The notes under the pieces are model-generated. The model was not told the origin of the DNA. It did no database searches and worked only from the letters and a program-made list of their open reading frames with translations. The position numbers and the translations under genes were made by a program. A stretch of 17,737 nt of DNA from positions 1 through 17,737 of the forward strand of contig JADJWM010000014.1 in the NCBI GenBank assembly GCA_016716365.1, in the 5' to 3' direction. How positions within the stretch are numbered: the first letter of the stretch is position 1; each line of letters begins with the position of its first letter. This stretch comes from Chloracidobacterium sp. (GTDB taxonomy: Bacteria > Acidobacteriota > Blastocatellia > Pyrinomonadales > Pyrinomonadaceae). Shown piece after piece: positions 8,322 to 14,795 of the stretch.

Positions 8322-8369
8322 AAAGGGAACGGCTGGTTTTTTGAAGAGAAGCGATCAGCCGTTCTCTTT
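8322..8369 (-). terminator. terminator overlapping the end of the minus-strand gene
   Basis: Read on the minus strand, AAAGAGAACGGCTG (8369-8356) contains the last codons and the first bases of the TGA stop (8357-8355). It pairs with CAGCCGTTCCCTTT (8335-8322), one mismatch, across a loop of about 20 bases. The stem is strong but only a short T-run follows. The gene's final codons therefore double as a hairpin arm. Confidence 0.55.
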
Positions 8370-8807
8370 ATCTTGCTGCGTGGGTTCCGCACCCGCCGTC
8401 GTTTCGTTTTCCTTTGCGAGCTCCATCTTTATCAGTCCGTCGAACTGCACATTGTAGGCAACGCCCTTTACCGGCAGCGACATATCTTCCTCGGTGGTCG
8501 CACTTGAATTCGCAAGGCCGACGCTGGCGAAATAGCAGGACGCACCGTGCTGAAGTGCATGTTTCACGAGAGTGTCAAATGAAGCCTGACCTTCTTCGAA
8601 CCGGCCGCGGCCCGGATACATGCCGGCCCTAACGACAAAAAAGGCAAGCTCACCGTCCTTTTCGGCGATGATTTGCGGCTCTTTGAATAGGTCTGCCTCG
8701 ACATCCGCCGAATGTATCGCCCAGCCGTCTTTTTCCAGCTGCTTATATACGATCTCAACGCCGAAAGCGTGTATGTCAGCATCGGTCATCAACTCAATAT
8801 TCGACAT
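8355..8807 (-). CDS. conserved hypothetical soluble protein
   Basis: About 150 aa from the ATG at 8807 (MSNIELMTDADIHAFGVEIV); a Met seven codons upstream is a weaker alternative. No signal peptide or membrane segment. The N-terminal helix (IHAFGVEIVYKQLEKDGWAI) is followed by ADVEADLFKEPQIIAEKDGE and the strand LAFFVVRAGMYP. Then comes a second helix (SFDTLVKHALQHGASCYFAS) and a GVAYNVQFDGLIKME strand, with an acidic/Gln-rich tail. The order helix, D, E-x-K-containing strand, helix resembles small PD-(D/E)XK-like folds, but I cannot place the catalytic residues and would not assign nuclease activity. It stands alone, and its stop codon lies in a terminator stem. Confidence 0.75.
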   Translation of the reverse strand: MSNIELMTDADIHAFGVEIVYKQLEKDGWAIHSADVEADLFKEPQIIAEKDGELAFFVVRAGMYPGRGRFEEGQASFDTLVKHALQHGASCYFASVGLANSSATTEEDMSLPVKGVAYNVQFDGLIKMELAKENETTAGAEPTQQDKENG

Positions 8808-8910
8808 CTCTAACAAGTTTAAGCGCAACGCCCTACGGCTTCAAGGGATCCCAAGTTCGGTCAAGAACGCAGGCCCGCCATGGGAGGATGCCATCGGAAG
8901 GCCTCGATGC

Positions 8911-8916
8911 TATATT
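8911..8916 (+). promoter_or_regulatory. possible -10 box immediately before the dehydratase start
   Basis: TATATT ends 7 bases before the ATG at 8924, and no Shine-Dalgarno site is visible. If used, transcription would start at or near the ATG, giving a leaderless mRNA. No good -35 is seen. Confidence 0.25.
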
Positions 8917-8923
8917 AGCCTGA

Positions 8924-9913
8924 ATGAAACCTCAAAACACCCCTATGCCCGGCAGCGTGCTCGGAATCGACGCCATCCGCGAAGCGCGCGAACGGATCAA
9001 GCCCTACATTCGACGGACGCCCATCGAGCGCAGCCGCACGCTGAGCGAGATCCTTGGAACCGACGTCTTTGTAAAGTACGAATTATTTCAAAAGACCGGA
9101 TCGTTCAAGGTTCGCGGCGCATTCAACAAGCTTCTTTCGGTAGGGCCCGACGGCAGGGCCGGCGGCGTTGTTGCGGTCAGCGGCGGAAACCACGCTCAGG
9201 CCATTGCTTATGCAGGCAGCGTTCTCGGCATCGAAGCGGTCGTGATCATGCCGGAATCGACGCCGGAAACATACATCAATGCCACCCGCGGTTATGGTGC
9301 CGTCATCGATCTTCAGCCGACGATAGCCGCCGCTTTTGACCGGGTCGAGAAATATCGTTCCGAAGGGATGATATTCGTTCATCCGTTCGATGACCCGGAA
9401 GTTATGGCCGGCCAGGGTACGCTCGGCCTAGAGATCTGCGACGACGTACCGGACGTTACCGATGTCCTGGTCAGCATCGGCGGAGGCGGACTCGCGGGCG
9501 GCGTTTCGACAGCAATAAAGGCGGAAAGCCCCGGGACCCGCATCTGGGGGGTTGAGACCGAAGGGGCCGACGCGATGGCAAAGGCTCTCGCGGCCGGCAA
9601 GCCCGTCGAACTCCCGGCAATTACTTCGATCGCAAAGACGCTCGGGGCCCCGAGCGTTTCCGAAACCACCCTCGCGATCGCCGCCGCAAATCTGGAAGGG
9701 GTCACCGTGGTCTCCGACGGCGAGGCGGTCGAAGAGATGGTCTTTATCCTTGAGAGGCTGAAGGTGCTAACCGAACCGGCAGCGTCCTGTACGCTGGCGG
9801 CGGCAAAGCGTCTAAGAACGAACTTTCGAAAGGAGAGTCGCGTCGTCCTTATTTTGTGCGGCGGTAATACCGGCGTGCGCGACCTTTGCAAACATGTCGG
9901 CACCTTCTGCTGA
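8924..9913 (+). CDS. PLP-dependent threonine/serine dehydratase
   Basis: A 329-aa fold-type II PLP enzyme. The PLP-binding lysine is Lys62 in GSFKVRGAFNK. The substrate/carboxylate loop SGGNHAQ is at 86-92, and the phosphate-binding Gly loop SIGGGGLAGG at 184-193. A C-terminal ILCGGNTG segment ligates the pyridine ring region. It deaminates threonine (and usually serine) to the 2-oxo acid and ammonia in the cytosol. Length and the missing C-terminal ACT regulatory domain match the short catabolic or serine-racemase-like dehydratases, rather than the allosteric biosynthetic enzyme, so isoleucine feedback is unlikely. It stands alone. The ATG start lacks a ribosome binding site, with a -10-like box just upstream. 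Exact substrate cannot be told from sequence. Confidence 0.93.
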   Translation: MKPQNTPMPGSVLGIDAIREARERIKPYIRRTPIERSRTLSEILGTDVFVKYELFQKTGSFKVRGAFNKLLSVGPDGRAGGVVAVSGGNHAQAIAYAGSVLGIEAVVIMPESTPETYINATRGYGAVIDLQPTIAAAFDRVEKYRSEGMIFVHPFDDPEVMAGQGTLGLEICDDVPDVTDVLVSIGGGGLAGGVSTAIKAESPGTRIWGVETEGADAMAKALAAGKPVELPAITSIAKTLGAPSVSETTLAIAAANLEGVTVVSDGEAVEEMVFILERLKVLTEPAASCTLAAAKRLRTNFRKESRVVLILCGGNTGVRDLCKHVGTFC

Positions 9914-9980
9914 ATGCCCAAGTCGGACCGGGCCCGAATTTTGATGCCGGCCCGAGCCGTTGAACTTTCTTCGCTTCCAT

Positions 9981-10373
9981 TTAACGGAATCCGTACAAGG
10001 TCACTTGTGACCTGACACCGCGGCGGACAGTGTGTGCTTCATACCAGATCTCGACCTTGTCTATCCGGCGGTCATTTCCGACAAGATCGATCGCACGGGT
10101 CTCACCTCCGGCCCGGATCAGGTTACGAATGGCGACCTCTTGAACTTGTCCGTTCTCAAACGTGACCTTCAGGCGAAAGAACCTTACCGGCCTGTGTTGG
10201 ACCGCCAACTTGATTCGGCGGAACTCTCCCTTACCGCTTACGTTCCACGTGTCCTGTTCACTTCTGTCCTTGACCTCTTTTGAGCCCAAGCTTTCCCACT
10301 GGGCTGAAGCGGAAATTGCGCTGACCGCGAAAATAACTAAAACGGCCGAAATAACGACGAGGTGTTTAAGCAT
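9981..10373 (-). CDS. secreted DUF2541-like protein
   Basis: 130 aa from the ATG at 10373, chosen because AGGATC lies just upstream and the protein then begins with a clean signal peptide (MLKHLVVISAVLVIFAVSAI, cleavage after SASA). The mature part begins QWESLGSKEVKDRSEQDTWN. It continues FRRIKLAVQHRPVRFFRLKV, a VTFENGQVQEVAIRNLI strand pair, GGETRAIDLVGNDRRIDKVE and YEAHTVRRGVRSQVTLYG. These features match the DUF2541 group, small beta-rich exported proteins of unknown role. The mature protein is Arg-rich and basic. It converges with the dehydratase; a weak stem at about 9925-9960 may separate them. Confidence 0.82.
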   Translation of the reverse strand: MLKHLVVISAVLVIFAVSAISASAQWESLGSKEVKDRSEQDTWNVSGKGEFRRIKLAVQHRPVRFFRLKVTFENGQVQEVAIRNLIRAGGETRAIDLVGNDRRIDKVEIWYEAHTVRRGVRSQVTLYGFR

Positions 10374-10560
10374 ATGATCCTCCGACGATCTTGGTAGTCT
10401 GACATAGGTGAGGCGCAAGTATTCTGCGCGAAAAGACGGGTATTGTAAAGCACCCCGGAGCCATTGATCTGAACGCAGTCCGGTCATTTGGCTCGAGCAA
10501 CTTCAGAAGGGTCTTAGCGGCGGAAATGGTCGCTCCAATGAAAGGGCTTTTGCTGTTGCT

Positions 10561-10728
10561 TTAGTCAACGACCACGATCTTCGACGGCCCCGAAGTTTCG
10601 GACGCACCCAAAACCGAGATTACCTCGATATTCTGGGGAACTCCACCTACTTCAATAATGTAGTCGCCGGTGGTGAGCCCGTCGGTCGTGCCGTTGCGAG
10701 TGTTCTGGAATGTGCGCCGTGTTACTGT
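10561..10728 (-). pseudogene. headless C-terminal gene remnant
   Basis: On the minus strand an open frame with no start codon runs from a stop near 10731 to TAA at 10561. Its final residues include RTFQNTRNGTTDGLTTGDYI, then IEVGGVPQNIEVISVLGASE and SKIVVVD. The beta-strand-like pattern with GTT.GL.TGDY.IEV resembles the end of an exported Ig-like or TIG-like domain protein. No ATG, GTG or TTG with a ribosome binding site exists. It looks like the tail of a larger gene whose front was deleted and replaced by the neighbouring plus-strand frame. Family not identified. Confidence 0.4.
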
Positions 10729-10736
10729 TTATCAAT

Positions 10737-10967
10737 ATGACCCCTGAGTTTGAAGTGTTGAAAAGCGATCCGGACATCGAGTCTGAACCCGGGCCCGGCG
10801 GCACACTGATCTTTCGCGATGGCGGCGGTTTTTGTGTGGTCGGCCCCGATTTTGTCAGCGTTGAAGAAAGCGATCACTATGCTTACGGCGCGACCGTCGA
10901 AGAGGCCCTGGCAAACTACTCGCTCAAGACCAATTCACGGCACGCGGACCAAGGCCGCGGGCTTTGA
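10737..10967 (+). CDS. small hypothetical protein
   Basis: 76 aa from the ATG at 10737 (MTPEFEVLKSDPDIESEPGP); an ATG at 10710 would add nine residues. No ribosome binding site is obvious for either. The protein is acidic with two short beta strands (GTLIFRDGGGFCVVGPDFVS) and a C-terminal helix (ATVEEALANYSL), the layout of small HicB-like alpha/beta folds, but no hicA partner is present. It lies back to back with, and slightly overlaps, a gene remnant, so its upstream region may be a recombination joint. Function unknown. Confidence 0.45.
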   Translation: MTPEFEVLKSDPDIESEPGPGGTLIFRDGGGFCVVGPDFVSVEESDHYAYGATVEEALANYSLKTNSRHADQGRGL

Positions 10968-11012
10968 ATTCGAAGTAGCCTAAAGTATGCTTTAGAAACC
11001 GAGGAAAACATT

Positions 11013-11900
11013 ATGGAACGTAAGACAGCCGATCAATATCCGCAGGAATTGTTGGATCTTTTTCACGAATGGCAGCACGGCGGCATCGACCGGCGGTCGT
11101 TCCTCGAAGGTCTTGGTAAATATGCAGTTGGCGGTTTGACGGTCGCCGCACTTTTCGAAAGCCTCAAGCCTAACTACGCCTGGGCTCAGACCATTGACCC
11201 TAATGACAAGGAGATCAAGGTAGGTTATGAAACCGTCGCTTCGCCGCAAGGCAACGGTTCGATCAAGGGTTACCTGGCCCGACCGTCGAAGGGTAAGAAA
11301 TTTGCTTCCGTGCTGGTGATCCACGAGAACCGGGGCTTGAACCCCTATATCGAGGACGTTGCGAGACGTCTTGGAAAGGCCGGCTATCTTGCCTTCGCGC
11401 CGGACGGGCTGACATCCGTGGGCGGCTACCCGGGCGATGAGCAAAAAGGCGTCCAGCTTTTCCGAACCGTGGACGGGAAAAAGATGACCGAAGATTTCGT
11501 CGCGGCTGCCTATTGGCTAAAGAGACGGCCTGACAGCACCGGAAAACTCGGTGCGGTCGGCTTCTGTTTTGGCGGCGGAATGGTCAACCAACTGGCGGTT
11601 CGGCTCGGTAAGGACCTCAACGCCGGAGTGGCTTTTTACGGCCGTCAGGCGGGAGTCGCGGATGTGCCGAAGATCTCGGCCCCTTTGATGTTCCAATACG
11701 CCGGCAACGACCGAGGAGTCAATGCCGGCATCGGAGCATATGAAGCGGCGCTCAAGGAAAACAAAAAGGACTTCGAGTCGTTCACTTACGCGGAAAAGCA
11801 GCACGGCTTTCACAACGACACGACGCCGCGATATGATGCCGAGGCCGCCAAGCTAGCCTGGGAACGCACCCTTGGATTCTTTAAGAAGCACTTGAAATAA
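11013..11900 (+). CDS. Tat-exported dienelactone hydrolase family protein
   Basis: A 295-aa alpha/beta hydrolase with a twin-arginine signal: DRRSFLEGLGKYAVGGLTVA at 26-45, ending near YAWAQ (residues 55-59). The mature enzyme has the dienelactone hydrolase layout. It shows IHENRGLN with Glu105 next to the active site, nucleophile Cys185 in GFCFGGG, Asp233 in AGNDRGV, and His264 in EKQHGFHND, giving a Cys-Asp-His triad. Family members hydrolyse dienelactones or other small esters. The substrate here is unknown and the location should be periplasmic. The start ATG has a GAGGAAAA ribosome binding site. The next gene begins 2 bases after the stop, so the two are likely co-transcribed. Confidence 0.93.
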   Translation: MERKTADQYPQELLDLFHEWQHGGIDRRSFLEGLGKYAVGGLTVAALFESLKPNYAWAQTIDPNDKEIKVGYETVASPQGNGSIKGYLARPSKGKKFASVLVIHENRGLNPYIEDVARRLGKAGYLAFAPDGLTSVGGYPGDEQKGVQLFRTVDGKKMTEDFVAAAYWLKRRPDSTGKLGAVGFCFGGGMVNQLAVRLGKDLNAGVAFYGRQAGVADVPKISAPLMFQYAGNDRGVNAGIGAYEAALKENKKDFESFTYAEKQHGFHNDTTPRYDAEAAKLAWERTLGFFKKHLK

Positions 11901-11902
11901 AT

Positions 11903-12283
11903 ATGAAGCGAGCAATAGTACTATCGTTTTTTGGTTTCTGCGTGATGTTCGCGACGACGGCCGCCTTGGGCCAAAAGTCGTCCGTTGCGGGCGAATGGGA
12001 CGGTTCTTTCAACACCCCGGGCGGTGCGCGGCCGTTCAAATTCATCCTCGCCGTCGATGGCGAGAAACTTACCGGCACGGCCAAGCGTTCGTCCGGCGAT
12101 GTCCCGATCACCGGTACGATCAAGGGCGATATCATCAATTTCAGCTACACCATCAATTACGGCGGCAACGATCTTACGCTGATCTACTCCGGCAAGGTCT
12201 CGGGCGACACGATGAGCGGAACAGTCTCGTTCGGCGGGAATGCCGAGGAATCGTGGACCGCAAAACGGGCCGCCGGCAAGTAA
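11903..12283 (+). CDS. secreted glycine-rich beta protein
   Basis: 126 aa with a signal peptide (MKRAIVLSFFGFCVMFATTA, cleavage after ALG). The mature part begins QKSSVAGEWDGSFNTPGGAR. It shows repeated amphipathic strands (FKFILAVDGEKLTGTAKRSS, IKGDIINFSYTINYGGNDLT, YSGKVSGDTMSGTVSFGG), typical of small lipocalin-like beta barrels that occur often beside hydrolases in Acidobacteriota. It starts 2 bases after the dienelactone hydrolase stop and probably depends on translational coupling, as its own ribosome binding site is weak. It may assist or bind the same substrate as the hydrolase; that is inference from context only. Confidence 0.83.
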   Translation: MKRAIVLSFFGFCVMFATTAALGQKSSVAGEWDGSFNTPGGARPFKFILAVDGEKLTGTAKRSSGDVPITGTIKGDIINFSYTINYGGNDLTLIYSGKVSGDTMSGTVSFGGNAEESWTAKRAAGK

Positions 12284-12302
12284 CGGTTTGCGATCCGGAA
12301 GC

Positions 12303-12749
12303 TCAGACGGAACCGGCACTTCGGCCCGAACTCGAGGTCCGGTCTATCCGGTATTGGACGACGTCATCTTTTAACTCGCGGACCCATCGATCGACCCACT
12401 TGTAACTGAGGGCGGGCGTGTGCATCGGATTCACCGCCGTAATGGCGGCGTCGGCCTTTTCGCGGTCCTCGGCGGATGTCAGCTTGATCGCGTCGCCGAC
12501 TATTATCACGCTTGTCCAGTTCTCGTTGTCGACGACATCTTCCACCTGCAGGCATACTTCGCGATTTGCATCGATCATCGCGGACTTCATCCCCTCGGTC
12601 GTATAAATGTAGATCGTGCCGTCGTCGTATCCGAAGTGGATCGGCAGCACGTAAGGATGATTGTCGGCGGCGCATCCGAGATGGCCGTAGTTGGTCCGGC
12701 AGAGCAAAGCCTCGATCTCTGCGGCCGTCATCACTTTGACCTCTATCAT
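12303..12749 (-). CDS. pyridoxamine 5'-phosphate oxidase-fold flavoprotein
   Basis: 148 aa from the ATG at 12749, supported by AGGAGGG 5 bases upstream; longer in-frame starts run into non-coding sequence. The protein is a split-barrel FMN-binding type. It shows MTAAEIEALLCRTNYGHLGC, the PYVLPIHFGYDDGTIYIYTT strand pair, EGMKSAMIDANREVCLQVED, and NENWTSVIIVGDAIKLTSAE. Members of this group bind FMN or heme/F420-like cofactors and include Nim-type reductases. The exact reaction is unknown. No signal peptide, so cytosolic. It converges on the secreted-protein gene with only 19 bases between stops. Confidence 0.88.
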   Translation of the reverse strand: MIEVKVMTAAEIEALLCRTNYGHLGCAADNHPYVLPIHFGYDDGTIYIYTTEGMKSAMIDANREVCLQVEDVVDNENWTSVIIVGDAIKLTSAEDREKADAAITAVNPMHTPALSYKWVDRWVRELKDDVVQYRIDRTSSSGRSAGSV

Positions 12750-13047
12750 TTGTCCCTCCTGTCCAATGGGGACTGGCAACCGCCGTGCCATCCTGAATCG
12801 CCCAATAAATCGATGTTTCGCGAGATGATGCCCGCCGCATCGCGTTAATCTACATGGGCTGGTGCGGGATTTTGCACCCACGCCGCTCAATAAGTCATCC
12901 CGAAGATCGGGGCCTGGACCGACGATGCAGGATGGCCATCCGGCCAATAGATGAAGATCGATCTTTTACATGATAGTTTTTCGCACACTCCTCCGCAATC
13001 TATTCTGGCCGGACCAGATCGGCCGAATCGCATTTCGGAGGGAATCA

Positions 13048-13593
13048 ATGAAAAACATATTTGCGTCATTAATTTTTGTCATCGCCCTTGCGGGCGTTTC
13101 ATTTGCCCAGGGGACGGCGAGGTCTCAGGGCGTTAAGACGGCGGTGGTCGAGTTTACGCCGGGAGCCGGAGCAGCAGCGATGAACGACCACGCGAAACGC
13201 GGGCTGCAGTCGACACTGGCCGCAAGGCTTAATCACACACGCAAGTTCGACGTTTACGATACGCGGCACACACGAACCGCTTCGCAGGCGAATCTCGCGG
13301 CGATCAACGGCACTTCGACCGCGGCGGCGGTAAAGCTCGGCAAGCAGCTCGGCGTTGCCTTTGTCGTGACCGGGACCGTCGTAAATTACACGCCCAAAGA
13401 TCCTGGCGGCCACGGTTATGCCGAGGTCACGATCCGGCTGGTCGAGGTCGCGACCGGCAAGGTCAAACACTCGAATAAAGTTTCGGTCCGGAGCGGCAGG
13501 CCAATGTACACGGGATCTCAGCCCGAAATGCAGGCCAACGTGCTGCGTCATATCGTCGATCAGTTGACCGAGATCCTTTCGGGCAAGGTCTAG
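13048..13593 (+). CDS. secreted CsgG-like domain protein
   Basis: 181 aa from the ATG at 13048, supported by GGAGGGAATCA directly upstream; the frame is open 26 codons further but has no other good start. It has a signal peptide (MKNIFASLIFVIALAGVSFA, cleavage before QGTA). The mature fold shows the CsgG/LpoB-like pattern: strand KTAVVEFTPGAG, helix AKRGLQSTLAARLNHT, strand KFDVYDT, helix TAAAVKLGKQLG, then VAFVVTGTVVNY and the pair EVTIRLVEVATGKVKHSNKV. Proteins of this class form or regulate outer-membrane complexes, but this one lacks the lipobox Cys and the pore loop of true CsgG. It is monocistronic. Confidence 0.82.
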   Translation: MKNIFASLIFVIALAGVSFAQGTARSQGVKTAVVEFTPGAGAAAMNDHAKRGLQSTLAARLNHTRKFDVYDTRHTRTASQANLAAINGTSTAAAVKLGKQLGVAFVVTGTVVNYTPKDPGGHGYAEVTIRLVEVATGKVKHSNKVSVRSGRPMYTGSQPEMQANVLRHIVDQLTEILSGKV

Positions 13594-13900
13594 ACCCGAC
13601 GAGCGATTTGTGCGGGATCGCGGTCGTTGCGAAAAATTGTCCGGGCGGCTGATACGCAGTGGATCGGCCACCCGGACCGTTCCATTGGATGAAGAGCCGC
13701 GAACGTAACCGGTCCGATGTCGCCCATTGCGATCTTGAGAGCGGCCGGGCTCGAGAATCGCCGGATCGTCGGCCGGACCCAGGTTGTGGGACGGCAAGAT
13801 TGCCGCACGAAAAAATATCTCACCGCCGTGATAATTTTCGCCGGGATCGAACGCATTCATAAATAGCCGGCGAAGTTCGGTAATACTTATTAAGGAGAAA
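13594..13900. other. intergenic stretch with one hairpin, no supported gene
   Basis: About 300 bases. Near its left end GTCCGGG (13639-13645) pairs with CCCGGAC (13671-13677), and the next bases (GGC against GCC) extend the stem after one mismatch. No T-run follows. Open frames exist on the minus strand, but their codon pattern and composition do not look coding and none has a ribosome binding site. Confidence 0.5.
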
Positions 13901-14434
13901 ATGCCAAATATCATGTTACGAAGAGCATTCATAGGAACGATATTTTCGATCGCGATGATGGCCGGGATCGCCAACGCCCAGCACGTTAAGATCTTCGACG
14001 GTACGTCATACGAGCCGGCAACGGAGAACAAGGGTTTCGATACGATAACCATTCACTTTACAGGACTCGAATCGCCGGATATCCGATTCTTTATGGCGCG
14101 TGTTCCCGTCAATTCCCGGGAAGAATGTCTCGCGAGCCGCCCGCTGTCGGCGTTTGTGCCCGTGGACGCGGAGACAGCGTGGTCCACTTACGATCCGTTT
14201 AATAACACGACCACGCATACTTGGGTTCTCCGCGGCCTTAAGAGCTCAGGCAACCCGGTCTGCGAGATCTTGACGGCCAGCTCCACCGGTGATGTGGATC
14301 TGCAGGACTACAACGTGTGGAGGACGAACTTCGGGTCCGCCGGCCGTCCGGAAGTAGGGAATGCCGATCGAAGTGCCAAGCCCGAGCCGTACTTGCAGAT
14401 CAAAATGAAGCCGGCTTTTGTCTCAAGCTATTAG
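13901..14434 (+). CDS. secreted protein with dockerin-like half motif
   Basis: 177 aa. The ATG at 13901 is preceded by AAGGAG with a short 3-4 base spacing; an ATG at 13913 (MLRRAFIGTIFSIAMMAGIA) gives the same signal peptide with better spacing to the same site. Cleavage is likely after ANA. The mature protein (QHVKIFDGTSYEPATENKGF) is beta-rich with two Cys-containing segments (SREECLASRP, GNPVCEILTA), a potential disulphide. Residues about 128-142 (TGDVDLQDYNVWRTNFGS) resemble one half of a type I dockerin calcium-binding repeat, DxxLxDYxxWRxNFG, but no second half or full EF-hand loop is seen. Function unknown. It has its own terminator 34 bases downstream. Confidence 0.8.
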   Translation: MPNIMLRRAFIGTIFSIAMMAGIANAQHVKIFDGTSYEPATENKGFDTITIHFTGLESPDIRFFMARVPVNSREECLASRPLSAFVPVDAETAWSTYDPFNNTTTHTWVLRGLKSSGNPVCEILTASSTGDVDLQDYNVWRTNFGSAGRPEVGNADRSAKPEPYLQIKMKPAFVSSY

Positions 14435-14467
14435 ACTGAAAGGGCCGATCGACATATTCGATAACAG

Positions 14468-14504
14468 GCAGCGGGTTGACTCGACGTCACCCGCTGCTTC
14501 TTTT
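14468..14504 (+). terminator. intrinsic terminator
   Basis: GCAGCGGGT (14468-14476) pairs perfectly with ACCCGCTGC (14489-14497); inner bases extend the stem past a bulge. TTCTTTT follows. Confidence 0.88.
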
Positions 14505-14686
14505 CCGTGGTATTAACGGCGACGCGATCAGGCCGGCCGCCGAAGACCTTCCGCGCCGAGGAGCAGCCTGGTCCGGCAGGATCTTGGTCCGCCCATGTTC
14601 CAAAGCGGAGCGGAACGTGTAACTCGCACATTCCTGGGGCTTTACCGTCTAATTTCCGTCGCGTTCCGCAAATTTTCAAAAAACTC

Positions 14687-14714
14687 TTGACATACCCGGT
14701 GTATCGTGTATGAT
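14687..14714 (+). promoter_or_regulatory. strong sigma-70 promoter for the ATPase gene
   Basis: TTGACA (14687-14692, perfect -35), 16-base spacer, TATGAT (14709-14714, one mismatch to TATAAT). The expected start is near 14721, inside the dyad described next. A second short dyad, GTATC (14701-14705) against GATAC (14712-14716), straddles the -10 box. Confidence 0.8.
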
Positions 14715-14735
14715 ACGTTGTGCCATACAACGTAT
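14713..14735. promoter_or_regulatory. perfect 9-bp-arm operator over the transcription start
   Basis: ATACGTTGT (14713-14721) and ACAACGTAT (14727-14735) are exact inverted copies separated by GCCAT. The site touches the -10 box and covers the predicted start, where a bound repressor would block transcription. No repressor gene is adjacent. The ATPase's own HTH is one candidate. Confidence 0.65.
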
Positions 14736-14795
14736 GGCCTAATTATGCCAACGAACGTTGGAAATGTCCAGAGTTTTTTCGTTTCAAGGCGGCGT

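Noticed and set aside
10737..10967. HicA/HicB toxin-antitoxin pair
   Set aside because: The small protein has only a loose HicB-like layout and there is no adjacent HicA-like double-stranded RNA-binding partner.
13590..13862. Overlapping open frames of 67 to 90 codons on both strands
   Set aside because: Composition is that of random GC-rich sequence; no start signal or recognisable segment.
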